This document shows positions 27,501 through 41,395 of a stretch of DNA of 64,000 nt, one piece after another. The notes beneath the pieces are model-generated. The model worked only from the letters and a program-made list of their open reading frames with translations, ran no database searches and was not told where the DNA came from. Position 1 is the stretch's first letter, and each line of letters starts with the position of its first letter. The DNA is from Atrichornis clamosus (taxonomy: Eukaryota > Chordata > Aves > Passeriformes > Menuridae): the NCBI GenBank assembly GCA_013400975.1, contig WBMZ01011399.1, forward strand, positions 26,425 to 90,424. The letters are read 5' to 3'. The translations under genes were made by a program, and so were the position numbers.

Positions 27501-27583
27501 TACACTGGCCGAAAGACTTGAATTCCACATTTATTTGTGGAATGGGAACACAGGTTCTTTTTCTTGCTCTTTTAATTTAACAC
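24517..27583. other. AT-rich non-coding block, no supported gene
   Basis: About 24,640-26,000 is strongly AT-rich and nearly free of repeats, with many ATTA/TAAT-type words and few long open frames. After 26,150 composition becomes mixed. Repeat-free AT-rich sequence of this texture is common in conserved non-coding elements of long vertebrate introns, but conservation cannot be judged from one sequence. Confidence 0.4.
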
Positions 27584-27697
27584 ACCTGACTGGACAGCCC
27601 TTGAGCAAAGTGACCTAAATTTGAAGTTAGTCTTGCCTCGAGCCAGGTGTTGGACTAGATGCTCTCCAGCAGTCTGTTCAAACCCCAACTCTTCTCT
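27584..27697 (+). mobile_element. CR1 LINE 3'-terminal fragment
   Basis: This short piece carries the CR1 3' UTR signature in order. It has actggacagcccttgagcaa, then gacctaaatttgaagttag, then the diagnostic gttggactagatgctctcc near 27649, and finally a decayed cttcaaacc-type end. Only the last ~115 bp of the element remains, so it is a 5'-truncated copy. The terminal octamer microsatellite is not evident. It is in plus orientation, antisense to the host gene, and carries no coding potential. Confidence 0.75.
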
Positions 27698-30600
27698 GGC
27701 TCTCTCTGCCATGGCACTGGAGCACTTTTGGCACTGGTGATTTGCAAGGCTCAGAGTGCAATGCTACAAACCATGCAAATGTCCATAGCCCACGCCTCCC
27801 TTCATGCTCCTCTCTGGCCTTGAGCTGCTGAGACCCCTTTAACCCACTCTAGGGAATAGCTCATGCAGGTGACTCTGCACAGAGAGATCCACATCTGAAG
27901 GCAATCCAACCCTTCTGAGGGTTGTCTTACATCACCATCAGGTAAAAAGCTAGTAATATGATGTATTTTGGAGAACAACAGCACACACATCACAGACAGA
28001 GAAAGCTTCAGGCACCACGGCTCACAAGCAGGCAGCAAACTGAAGAGCACACAGATAGAAGGAAGCCAAAAGGACCAGTGCTGAGAACGGGGAACAACAA
28101 TGAGAGAAGGAGAGAAAAGGGAAAAGAAAGAAGGAAGCTGCAGAGAAGAGTGAGGATTTCCCTTGGTGACTAAACAGAGTACGCCAGATTGTCAAATGGT
28201 GCAAACTGGTCAGACACGTCTCCATCTGCAGAGCTGGCCGTGCTGGGGATGGGTGAAACTCAACTGTTGGTGGTGTGGCTCTAGGAAGGAAAGCTATTGG
28301 GGCACCTGTTGTTTCGCCAGGACACACACCCAGATACTGACAGTGCTGACTGTGGAACATCCAGTGCCATTTTCTCCCCTTTCTTATTTAAACAGTTTCT
28401 GCAAGTATTTAAGTTCCTTCACCCGGCATTCAGGAGCCTGTGATGAGCACGATACTTGAGTTTTTACCGCAAAGAAAGGTAAAAGAAATTATATCAGTGA
28501 TCTTCCCTGATCTAACCTTTCCTCAGGCTGTGCTCCTCGCTGCCGGCACACACAAATCCGGCGCACATGAAGCTCGAAGATCTACAGCAACAAGCTTTCT
28601 CTAGTCCTGAACTAGTTTAGCATTTCCAAACAGTCTCTGTGCCTAGGGACATGCAGAGTACTTGTCTTCTCATATGGCACATAACACGGCAGGCAGCCGC
28701 TCCTTAAACCACTGTACTTAAATACAGCTGATGTGGAACAACTACTATCCTGTAAAATGTTATAATGAAAGAACTACCAGAGCCTTTTAGTACAATTCCA
28801 GAAATGATACAGCTCCTTCTTCCTTCATACACTAATTGCACTGAAATTGCATCCAATGAGTCCATGCATATTTAATCATGTCTGGGGCTGCTGAACACAC
28901 TGCTATTGCATGGGGTGCTATCAGCCAGAGCCATAAATTATTAACTTTGCCAACTAAACTTCTGCTGAATAATTTTAGGTTGGCGGTGCGTTGTTTGACT
29001 GAGGCAAAGCTTGCTTTGTGTATCCCCTTATCATTAATATTCTTCCTGTGTTTCCTACAGCACCAAAGTGCTGGGAAGGGTCACTGCTCAGCTCGAGACA
29101 AGGCCCCCGGGGAGGATGTGGTGCCTCAGACAGACTGTATTATGCGCCATCACTGAATATTTTCCTAAGCAAAGCACCTCCTCTCGGGTCATGTCTAATC
29201 TCATCACTAATTATACTTCTTTGTTAAGGCCAAAGAACATATCTGGTAGTCATCTTTATTAGGCAAAGATTAATAAATAGACACGATCCTGCTTCTCAGC
29301 CTTCCAAGTAACACGTAAAGAACAGCTAAGCGCTAGGAAAAAAACACAGGGAACAGATCCAATAAAAGAATCTCTGCCTTCACAAGGCTTTGCTCATTAA
29401 ATAAAATGAGGCTGTGAGAGCTCTGCTCTGCTCTGGGTACTCTCCACCAAGCTCACAACCCACAGCCCGTGAATGAGGCTGAGCACACCAGCCTTGCCCC
29501 TGCTGTGGCACCACCTCCACTGTCCCCTTCCTGAGCGGCCCCACCATTGCCCCCCGCTTGCTTCCAGCCCTCTCTCACTGCCATCCCACCAAAGAGCACC
29601 CAAGTTTTGCAGGGAGCCAGCAGGCACTGACAGGCAGGGTGCCAACGCTGCCTGCTGGCAGGGGTGCACAGCAGGGCAGCCACACACTGCTGCTGCTGGA
29701 GAGGGGCTGCTTGGGGCAGCGACCACCTCCCGCCCGCGCTGTGCTCCACTGGGAGCGCAATGGATCTCTGCTGACCCTTGCAAGAGCTACTGTAAGAGAT
29801 ATCAAAGAGCCACAAAAAGCAGCCTTGTGTGGGTAGAAGGGGTGCTACCCAAACTTGCTGCTGCTGAGGACCAGAACTGCCAAGCTCTTATGTCCAGCTT
29901 TCACACACTTTTTATTAGGGAACAGTGAGATTAAAGCCATCAACTCCAGCTGCATCAAGATTTATTCCAGGTTGCTAGTCCACAACCGCAGGCATTTTGA
30001 GATTCTCAAAACAAATGCATTGTAGACATATCAACTATCTTTATCCAATTTTAATTATTATTAATGCTAATTACTCCCTAACATGAAATGCTCCCCATGG
30101 AAGATGCAAAACATATCCTTGGCTGTCAGTCTGCACAACAGCTGGTGGAGCTGAGAGCGGCAGGCATCTGCTTACCAGGGCTTTTTCCTGACAGGGAGGC
30201 AGCTTACAGTAAGGATCACACCTCACATGACAAACCTATGGACCTCACAAGAGAAAAAAATGAAGATTTTGAACCAAGGAACAAAGTACAGCTTGTATGC
30301 AGACCGGTATTTGCTATTTATCAAGTAAAGCAATATATACTAGATCATAGTTGCTACACCTCCTTGTAAACAAGCACTCTTTCCCAAGAAGTAAAGGCAA
30401 TCAATGCTATCAGCTCTGTTAAGTACCACACAAAAGCTGTGCCCTGCCTACTGTTCAGTGAACTGAACTCGGTGAAGTCCTGTGGAAATTGGGGCCCTGG
30501 ACCATAATGCCCCACGTGCATTCCCATCACTAGGTTTACATATAACTTGTGTCCAAATTTGAGGAAACCAGCAAAAGGAACCACCCCAGCTTAGCTGATG

Positions 30601-33600
30601 CAAATCTCCTGGCCTGGGCAGCTCTCAGTCAGCCAGCAACACTTACAGGCAAATTTTAACAGGTTTGAAGTCACGCTTTTGATTAACCAGACGTAAGCTG
30701 GGCTAGGAATCAGCTCCCACCTGGGCACCCAAGCAATCCCACTGACCTTAATGGAAATCCACACAGAAGCCCACCAGCCCTGGGGAAGTCCCACATATGG
30801 GACTGCTTCCAGCCAAGCTACTGCTGTCCCAACCCACTCCATCTGCAGGTAACAGCAGAGGCTTGGCATTCAAGAAGAACATGAACCCACATTTCTGATA
30901 CCAGGCAGCCTAAGAAAGGGATCCTATTGATTGGTGCCATTGTGCAGGTGCCACCATCTCTTCTTCTCTCAACAGCAGCCATTTATTGGCTCTCCCAAAA
31001 GTCAAAGAAGAAAACGAATCTTATTTGTCACTTACAAGATCAAAGGGTTAAAGGACACTGGCAGTGCAATTTGGATGTACAGTGGTGGAAATGCCCCCAG
31101 GAGCAGCAACCTGAGAGCCAAGTGCCCTGAGCAGAGAAAGAGGGCTCTTTCCCCTCTTGCAGACCTCTGCAGCAATCTGGGATGCAAACCAGGTGGTGGG
31201 GTGGAGGGAAGGAGAGCAGTGGGTGAGAAGAAAAGCTACTGAAGGAAGGGACCCAAAGCAGCAAACTGCTGCAGGGAGTCACCAACCAACCCCACCGTCA
31301 TCCTGAAACCTGTACGGGTGATGGCCACCGATTTCAGCTGCAGTGTTTTTCCAGGTGTTTCCTGTATCTGAGACATCACCTTGTTCTGAGTTGCAACAGC
31401 AGCACCTCAACAACAGGTCTGAAATAAATGAACTTCCCTACAACAGGACCTGGTGACAGCCCTGTGTCCTTAATGGCAGCCGCTGCTCACGCGCTCTCCT
31501 CCGTGTGCAGCACCAAGAACCGATGTCCCAAACACCTGCACACTGTGACACAAGGTCACATATGCACAAGCACTGCTGCACCAGACAGTGGATTTCGCAG
31601 GTCACCACTGAACACAGACTGGGTAATTTGCACCACTAGGTACTACCATTCTTTTGCACAAGTTTGTTCACAAACTCTCTGTCAAAACAAAAATCAGCAT
31701 TTTGGGTTAAGGAAGGTTCGGAGGCTGAAGGCCAAAGGGCAGGCAGGAGCTGCCAGAGGGGGGAGCAGTAGGAAGGCATTGAACTGGAAGCACAGGGACA
31801 ATGGACACAGGGTTTGGTGAGGAAGCCAAGATGAGCTATCACAACAGAAGCCACTACGCCAAGAAAAGACAGTAGCTGAAGACTCACACCATATAGGTTT
31901 AGCTCCTGACACTGAAATAAAGCACACTTTCAAATCCTTGGATGGAGGAAGGGGAGGGTTTGAGACAACTGCAAGTAAGAAGCACAAAAATTGAGATGAA
32001 GTGATTAAAGTACAATTGGTTTAATTTTCAAATACAACTGTGCAATCAAAGCACCTCCCATCTGAGGCACGTAGTGAGAAGCCAGCCCAAGCCCAGTCAT
32101 GTGGTTCATGAGGTCACCAGAAGCCCCAGCACAATTACATCCTTCTGCTGGAGCTACTTATTACTGAAGCACACCACATCATGTTTTCTCTTGGCTCACA
32201 AGTACCAGTGTTTTAAAAGGCCTACAAACACACTGCTACTTTAACAACTTTTGAGGGGAAAAAACCTCCCAAAAAATAGGAAAGAAAGCAGGATAACTGT
32301 CCACCTTTTAAGCTTGTCTCCAAAACACACATTTATGACAGAGTGCCCAGTTTCTATGCTCTTACACTGATTTCTTTGAGTGCCATGGCATGTAAGTGCA
32401 TCACAGCATTACACTTTTATAGAAGCTGTCTTTCTTCTTTCAGTTTTTAAGAGAGGGATCTGACAGTTCAGTAGCTAAAGGCTAAGGCAGATAAATGCAA
32501 TGTTTTTAGTCCTGAATTAAAGATGTTGGACAGATAGGACATTAAGTACCATGGTGAGGCACCAAGACAGACAGACCCTCACGGTCACATACAAGAGCAG
32601 CAGTCAGGATCCAATCAAAAGTCTTTGAGATAGAAAAAAGAAAATATAGGAGGCAAGGACAAGCACTCGGTTCAAAGCACAAAAGCATGATTACTGTCTT
32701 AACCAGAAGGGTTAAACTCACATACATAATGTGACAAGGTGAGCAGCTCCAGTGCTGCACTATCTGCACACAGAGGGGTTTTCTGAACCAGGGAAACCTC
32801 AGGGGGAGCTGAGAGTCAATGGGAGACCATCACTCGTGGGACACCAATTTACAGGACCTGAGTGAGGCCAGAGGCAATGGCAGCCAACTCTCCCACCCTT
32901 TACAGAGTGCTGGCGAGCAGAGTGGGCAAATACAGCATGATATTTGGATCCCCCAAATAGAGTTAGTGGGAGGATGGGGGAACAGAGAGGTAGATTTATT
33001 TATTACAGCTTAGAAAGGGGACGGAGGGAAGCTAGATTGGCAGTGACAACGTAAAATGCTGCACAAACATCTACAAATAGCTCTTTTTTTAAAATGAAAG
33101 AAATATATGCTTTGCTCATGGCCACGAAAAGCACTGCACTCAGCATATTTATGGTCTGTGTGTTAGTTTTCCACATTAAGATGACTGCCAGTGCCTTCCA
33201 GGGCTCTGAAAACTTAAACTCTCACTGGAACCCAGCTTCTGCTGATTTATGTTTGCATCATCTAACCTCTGTGAACCTACACTGGTATAAATGACTAAAC
33301 TGCTCTGAAATAGGATTATATCACTTCTAGCACGAGCAATGTGTGTAAATATTGGACTTAAGTTTCCAGAGCAGTCTAGCCAGAAAAAAATAAACCTGAA
33401 TTTAGCCAGCTGAACTGGAAACAACACCCTTTTTTTTTCCCTTTTAATAATGCATAGAATTTACTGTCACAATTTGCTAAATTAACATAAATACACATGT
33501 TGCTAAACACACTTTAATGCATGCACGTGTATTTACAGTATTTTTACGTAAGAACGTTAGGGATGCTTACGACTACCCACACCTGCATTTTCAGAACCCT

Positions 33601-33652
33601 TGCAATGCCCCCAGTCATTTCATACAAAAGCCAATTTGTGTCAAATACAAGG

Positions 33653-33677
33653 AAAAAAAAAAAAAAGAAGAAGAAAA
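33653..33677. repeat. Poly-A followed by GAA repeat
   Basis: Fourteen A residues are followed by gaagaagaaaa. It is a purine-only simple tract. I found no retroelement body directly upstream. Confidence 0.8.
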
Positions 33678-35860
33678 TCAGATCACAACAACTTTATCTT
33701 TCAGTGCAAAAAAAATCTGTTTCTAATCAAATTCCAAGCATATCAGCCTGTTGAATTCAAGCGTGTACAAAACTTATTTTTTGGAACTGAAAGTAATATC
33801 TAGCTCCTGCAGTAGTTCTTAATCTATCAGTTGTCCTTGGTTCTGCAAGGAGAAAGAGTTTGCCAATGGCCACAGAATGCTCCTCGGAGATTAGACCTCT
33901 GGGGTTCATCTGATTCACTGCCTGACTTCTGCCAAGCCACATCCTCTCCATGTGTCCATCAAAAACCACGGGCCCAGAGGCCTTGCCTGCAGAGCTGCAG
34001 TACAGCATATATTATATTCTCAGCTCTTCATACCTGGGTCCTTCTCTCTTGACCTCTAATTGACTTTTCCAATGGGGCATGGCTGCGTTCATCTCCGGAG
34101 CCATCACATTCCACATTGGGATGGAGAGAGCAGTTGGTTGTGAACCTTCCACTCTTGCACTATTTTAGCAACCTTGCTGGGACACTTCTCTATCAAGCAG
34201 AGAGCGCACTATATATGGGAGTATCTCCCAACACATTCAAGTCTTCTGACCCATAAGGAGCAATCTGATCCTATCACACAGCATCAACAGCCAGTAAGTG
34301 TAACTTCTGTCACAACAGCTGACGGACTAAAGCAGAAGTAACAGCACACCAGGCAACGGGATCCCCAGCAGGTGCTTCCCTCTGCCAGTTGTTGCACGAA
34401 GGGCAGGAATGTTTCCGCAGCCCCAGCGTGCTGCCAGTGAGAAAACCCTTCCCGTCACCCTCAGGAATGAAGCGTGCAGCACAGCTTTGGATGTCAAGCT
34501 AAAATAGTTCATTTCAGTGTGCAGCATTAGGTCCCATCCCTCCCCACATTCAAGTAACCCTGCAGCATCTTCAAGTGCGAGGCCCAATCCAGCTCCTAAT
34601 TAAGTCAAGAAGAGCTTTTCCAGTGACATACCCAGGGGTTGGCTCAGACCACAGGCGACCACAAATGCTGTCCCTAGAGGCTGGAAGAGTAGGTGGACAC
34701 TTAGTGGTCAGTCATGACCACCCAGAACCAAGCACTAACTCAATATACACAGGCACCCTTCCATACGTATCCAAAACATGCTTTGCCTGTTTTGACAACT
34801 GAGGTTTGGTTTCAGTCACTGATAACAAGGAGGTAAATCCAATACAGCATATTAAGGAAAAATAAAACAATCTTTTCTTCAGATCCCCTCTTGGTAAATT
34901 TTTTCCTGCAAAGTGGAAGGAGGCTAATTTTCACTTCATGTGGGAATTTAAAAGGCATTGCATATTAACACTTTAATTCTATTTTCTTCTAAAGCTACCA
35001 TTTCTCATAAGCTGTATTAAACCCTAGGCTCTGAGTCTGAAGAAGGTGGTGCTGCTCAGTGCTGTGAAAACAATAAGACTGCATATAGCTGTGCAGCATC
35101 CCCTGCCCTGCTGGAGCTAAGTAAATTATAACCTTCACTACTTTCAGAGGAACAGTCCCAGCTGCAGAGAAATGATTCTTTCAAATGACAATATAAAATG
35201 ATACAGTCAAGCTGCCCAATTTCATTCCCAGAGAGATTTTCTCTCAGGATGCAATCTGGTTCGAAGTAGAAGGAGTTATCTGAACACTGCATCAGAATAC
35301 AGAGGATAGAGCTGTCAGCAGTGGTTTCAGCCTCTTGCAGAGAACATTCCTCAATATACGTGAAAACACTCACACATAATTATTGAAAAGGAAGGGAGTC
35401 ACCTCAAATGTTTTTCTACGTCCCTGAAAGGCTCCCTGAATGAATAAATATTCTTTCATTATGTTTCAGCTGTTGCCACTGCAGTAGGCTCCAAGGGCAG
35501 GATTTAAGCTCAGGAGGAAGGAAGGAAGCACCTCACCACAAGGAAAATAAAATGTAATTTCCAGTGGACACTAATTGAGACCTGAGGAACTCAAGGTGGG
35601 TGCTCCATCACCGCAATGTCCTGCAAGGCTGTAGTTCCCAAGGACCCTCTCTATGGCTCAAAACATTAAGAGTGCTCCGTGACTGCATCAGGCCTCAGTA
35701 TCCCAGGAGTCTTCATGTTTGGGTCCTACAAAAACCTTCAGTCTAACTGGGATGCCAGTCCTATACTTTGCTCGAAGATAAGATCAAGGTGCTTACAAAG
35801 ATAAAAACAAATAGAAATATTCATGGCAATTGCAGAAAATGTTGGGAATCAATGTAATGT

Positions 35861-35887
35861 GGGGACTGGCTGAAGGAGCCAGTCCCC
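35861..35887. repeat. Perfect hairpin, 11-bp stem
   Basis: The arms ggggactggct (35861-35871) and agccagtcccc (35877-35887) are exact reverse complements around a 5-base loop, gaagg. The stem is GC-rich. A second small palindrome, ctggaccag, starts directly after it. Confidence 0.9.
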
Positions 35888-36088
35888 TGGACCAGGTCAG
35901 CCTGAAAGAATCTCAAGGTGTCTGATGAAAGCTGCCCAGTAAAAAAGTCCATCTTGCAGCAGAAGAAAAACCCACAGCTGATTTGAAGAACTTTGGGTTC
36001 TCTTGCTGAAGGGTTTTGTTTGTTTCTTTGGTTAGGTGGGGTGTTAAAAAGACTAAACAAAAAGACATTCTCACCGTAGTTAGTCAAC

Positions 36089-36118
36089 GGAGAGGAGAGA
36101 GGGGGGAAAAAAAAAAAA
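36089..36118. repeat. Purine-only tract, 30 bases
   Basis: Thirty consecutive purines go from alternating GA to six G and then twelve A. Tracts of this kind can adopt triplex-like structure under supercoiling, but none is shown here. Confidence 0.85.
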
Positions 36119-36807
36119 TCGATTTTAGAGTTTCTATGCCCACGTTTTTACCCTTGGTGTAGACTACCTGTGACCAGGAAGATGATGTTCCCTATTTCCA
36201 TGAACAGATAGAAAGATCACTTTCCCACACACACAGATTTGTGACTGCCCTGACTGTTCTACACCACCCCAAACACTGTGTCCATCCATCTCTGCCGGTG
36301 AGCAATCACCCGCCCCGTGAGCAGCAGGCAGCCTCCACCAGGCAGCACAGCTCACAGGAGCTGTTTTGGCCGGCTCGAGGACAGGCAGGCTAGGAGTGCC
36401 TATTGCACAGGCTGCTTTGAACGCATCCCAGACAGGGGGTCCAGCTTCAGAAGCATAAGGAAAGGGAACTGGCACTAAGTCACCTCACACGGTTGAAGGT
36501 TATGCTCTACCTAGTGGTACTGCCAGGGAGAAAGCAATGGTCCCTCCTGCTCCTATGCAGCAGCAAATTCCCTGCTGTCACTGCCAGCAGGCTGGCCAGT
36601 GCTCAGGGAGGGCAATACTGGCAAGATGGGCTGCTAGACTAGGATACAAGTCAAGTAGCTGATCACATCTCACATGCTCACTTACACATTCATCAAAATG
36701 GCTTTTTGAGTCAAAAACCTCCTTACAGGCAGTGGTTTGCTGGAACCATTGGATAACTGCAAACCAACAAAGTAACGGTGTTACAGGTGTTTACCAATAC
36801 CCTCACT

Positions 36808-36842
36808 GATATTTCATACACACATTTTGGATATTTCATACA
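36808..36842. repeat. Direct repeat, 22-bp period
   Basis: The string gatatttcataca occurs at 36808-36820 and 36830-36842, giving about 1.6 copies of a 22-bp unit. It is probably a local duplication. Confidence 0.85.
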
Positions 36843-39800
36843 ACACAATAGGAAAGAAAAATCCCATGCTATCAACCTATATTTACAGGAACCTCTTGGA
36901 AGTACCACTGGCTTTTAGTTTCCAGTGTAAGACATAAAGGGACTGGACTGCTGTACAGCGTGAATAAAACCAGACTAAACCTACCTGTTTGGCAAGTGTG
37001 AAAAGGCAGATACTACTAGATTCAAATCAGAAGCGTACAAACTCAGTTAATCCTGACTTATCTTGAGTTACCCTGCTGCAAATTACTACTTGGGCTTGCA
37101 ATAACTCTTTTTCAAGAAGAACTCACTCATCACATCATCTTCACCAGCTGTGAACACCCAGGAACAGAGGATGTGACCTTTACAGGATGCAAGCACAAAG
37201 AAATAACTGGAGGGGCCATAAGGCATATGTTATCAGCAAATGCACCTGAAATGCAATGTCATTTAAAAAGAGAATAGCAAGTCTTTCCTGGCACCCTGGC
37301 CACAGACCTCAAAAGCCCTACTTTGTGGACTTGGCACTTGTCTCTCCATGCCATGGGTGAGTAGACAGAGGACCTTTTAGGTGTTTTGCCATGTGAGCAT
37401 AGCAGGAAAAAAAAGAAAAGGCAGCAAAGCTTCCTTTGTCAGGTCATTGATGCAATGCAGGCAGCAAGAATTAACCCATCCATGACCAGGGTGGGAATGG
37501 GTTGAGAAGGGTCTGTTAAAGCTGGGAGTACACCCAAGCGCCAAAGCAATGGGTCACTGGGGTGATCCAACATCATTTCCTCTTCCACCTTCCCAGATGC
37601 TTTGAAAAATGGCAGACATTTACAAAAAAATAGCATTACCAAAGTAATTTCAGTTTTAAGCTGCTTGCATGACAGGGGAATGTACAGTAAGTTTAAGTGT
37701 GACTTCCAGCCAAAACTTGTTTCCACTGGCATAACCAACATCAAGAAAGAAATGCAGGTCCTTTCTCATGCTGCCTCAAGTAGAAACCAGCTTATTTTAC
37801 CCCAGCGCACAGGAATGCTAAGCAGGTCCACTTAAGAATGCATTATTTGCTCTTGGACATATTCTCTTGGAGTCCTGGAAGGCAAATAACATTTGCTTTC
37901 TGCAGCACATCAAACTGAATACTCACATTTGATTAGCTAGTTATGGGAGGTATCCTCAGGCTTTCTCTGCTCCTCTGCATTTTAATAATCTCTTTTTAAT
38001 TTCTGTCTGTTATTTTCACCCCAAGTGTATTAGTATCTCCACACACCTATGCTAATTCCAACACTGCAAGCAGCTGCCCATTCTTCTTCACTGTCCTGGT
38101 CTTCCTACACTTCCCATCTCTCGGTTGCTGCTGCCATGTGAAAAGCACGCCCAGTTTGCCATCTTCAGATAACTGGGTATTATACACCTTACTCTTACCT
38201 CATCCAGGCTGCTTGTTAATGCATAGAAAACTTCACAGAGACAGTGTCAATATTCTTCCGCACTACACAGCCACATCTCAAGATTTTTCACAGCTTGAGC
38301 ATAGATCTGCTCAAACTATGTAACCAATCCATTAGTGCCATGCAAAAAGCAATTTTTTAATCTTAATTTTCTGCAGAATGAAAAAAAATATGCTAACCTT
38401 GAAATAAAATTATTATTTGTACTTTAATTTTTTAAGTATGTGTGTATGTTTTCTGATTTTGCTTTAAGCCCCTGCTGGTGCATGCAATTCCTTGGTAGAC
38501 CAGAGAAAAGTAAACTGCATTTATCCCCTGCAGAGTCAATCTGCACACCAACAATAAACACCCTAAGCCTGCTTCTTTTAATATGCAAAACCCTGACCTC
38601 AGATGTATATGCAAGGTTGCCACCGACTTTAATGAAGACAGGAGCATATTTAAAGGCAAAATTGAGAATAGTCTGGTTTTCCTCAATATTTCATATAACC
38701 ACTCCATCAGATTCCTAAGAGCCTTTTAACCCAGGCTTCTGTAATGAGCTCTTGTGAGCTACACCTTCCAGCAAATCCCTTTACCTCAACTCCAAATTTC
38801 AGAAACCTTAATTTAACTCATCATATAAACAGCAACTCCAGAGACCATTTCCAATCCCACGTATTCTTGTGATGCCACCTCATAAGATGTTGCTCTTTCA
38901 TAGCCTTTGCTCATCCATGTGCTGCAGCACACTGGAACAATCCCAGCCAGACGTTCAGATCCCCAAGGGTTGGAACATAGGAAGCTCTAGGACTCACACC
39001 AAAATCACAGGAAAAGCATGGATTTATGGCAGCAGCACAGGACACTGCTCTTAGAAAATGATGAAAAAACCTTGGCTCAGGTGACATACCCATCTCACAA
39101 GTTCAGCTCACCTAGAGGGGTAATGTCACTCTAGGACCTTGACACCAGCCAGCAGACATATAGTAGAGTCCCTAATGATTACAAATAACTTCACAGATGC
39201 TGAATTTTGGGAAATAATAAACCAAACAAAACAGTCAGATGTAATGAAATCTCTTTCCAATAAGAGGCTCCTCTAAAAGCAGTACTGTTGAATTTACATT
39301 CCTTCATGAACCAAATCCATGTTCAGCCTTATCAAGTCCAATTCTAAACCCGTGCCAAACGCCTCACTTAGACAAAAGAGCCCTGAACAAACCAAGGAAA
39401 ATGAACACAATATGAAGTTTTCTCTTGAAAGGAGTAAGCCCAGGATGGATTAAGGCAGAGATCACCACTGTAGGATGACAGCCCCAGCAGGGTCCTCTTC
39501 CCTGCCAGCATCCACAGTATGATGAGGCTATGGTTACTCAGGGAAGACTGCAGTGCATTCTCACATCTCCTTGCTTTGGCCTACAGCACAAACTCGTGTA
39601 AGTTCACCAGCTCCCAGCTTTCTGCCTCCTCCCTTGTTGGCTGCAGCCACCCAGGGCGTGGCCAGGGCCCCGGGCAGCTCTCCCAGGTAGCTGTTTCAGC
39701 CCCTCGCCCTCTCCCAGGCTCACAGGGAGCACACTCTCCCAGGGCACCCACCCATGTTCTACCACCCTTGACTCCCAGAAACCATTCCCCTCCTAAAGCA

Positions 39801-41354
39801 CTGGAATAACAAAGCTTCACCCGCTCACAGGGTGATGACAAGGAGGCAAGATGGGTTTCCCCAGCAGCAGGGACAAAAGGAAGCCCCTGGACATGTCCCA
39901 GGCAGGGATGGCCACACACACGTCCAGCTCCTGGGCACAGGAGCAGTGCTCACTTTGGAGTTTTGGAGCCCACATTTTGGGTGTTGCAGATGCCTGCTGC
40001 CAAGAGAGAAATCATTTCTATTGTGCAGAGGGTGGGACGGTAAGAGCCCTTCATCACCCAGCACAGCTTTGCACTACTTCCCTGTTTTCTGGGAGGCCAA
40101 CAAGAGATAAACTGGGCTGCATTACACTGTTAAGTTATGGCAGCAGCATCGCAGAGAAAGAAACGTGGGTTGTTTTTTTATTCCTCCAGCTCCCTGCCGT
40201 AGTTTCCATTAGGCACAGAAAAATTCAGCTAGCACAACCATTTCCAATTCAAATGATCCTGCTGTGCCCTCACCAGGACAACTCCCCAAGGACAAGTATC
40301 GTTATTGCCAGAGATGGATAACGAGAGTAAACATTGCGTTATCCCACTTTTAAGTGTTCAGCCAGGTGTTACCTGAAATTAAAAAGCAACCAACATTCAA
40401 AACTCCACTATCTTTTTCCAAAATGTTCGTGACCTCTGCATCTGATTTTCCATGTGCTTCTTGAAATGAAGGTTATTTGAAAGACTTACATTCCAGGAAT
40501 GGTTGCAAGTATACAGGTTACCTACAGGACTGCTTGCACAGGATAAAAATAGCAGCTGATAACATGACGCAACACTTCTGTCCAGTTCTCACAAAGCAAA
40601 ACTCACAGGCAAGGTAAGAAAAGATTAAGGAAGTGACATTGGGTTACACATTTTCTTTCATGAGGTAGACCAAATCCATGAGACTGGGACGCACATCCCT
40701 CCACATGGGTGAAGCGGACGAGATGACAAAAAAAATAAAGGCAGTACTCAACTACTTATACCTTTTTTGTTATTTCAGCAGGTTGAAGCCTCCAACAACA
40801 GCCTCAGTGATTGCATTGTAAATCCAACAGCAGCCACATGTAGAAAATGATGCTGAAGCTCCCTGCACTGAAACCAGATGGACATTCTCAGTGCAGCCAC
40901 AACACAAACGTGCTTGTTTTCATCACCAAAAAACGTGATAGAAGATAAGCTTTCAGCACCAAGCACCTCTTCTGGCTTCAGGGTAATGACAAATGCAAGC
41001 CATGCAAAGGACAAGCTCTGAAAATAATTATTTTAACTCCTAAATGAAGGAGCACACCAGGGACAATTTGAAGCCATACAAAAGGTATCAAGCAGCCGGA
41101 CTGCAGGAAAGATCTCACCTGGAATTGGCAGCCTGCTCGACTGAACACTGGCTTTCCCAGGATGGCTCCTGGTCCTCAAATCTCATCCCACCCCTCAATA
41201 ATGACATTTTGTGCTGGCCTCTGGCATGTCATTTAGTTTACTTTCTTGAATTTATCCATCTCTAAAATGGGAATAATCACATTTAATTTCCTTGCAGAGC
41301 TGTTATTAGGGTTAATTAGCTAATGTTTGTACACTGCTTTGAAAAATGAAGGAG

Positions 41355-41395
41355 CGCTCTCTCTCCTCTCTCACTTTCTCTATATATAAATATAT
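41355..41395. repeat. CT-rich tract joined to AT-rich tract
   Basis: A pyrimidine-rich stretch of CT repeats, about 41359-41380, runs into an alternating TA stretch to 41395. It is a compound simple repeat. Confidence 0.75.
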
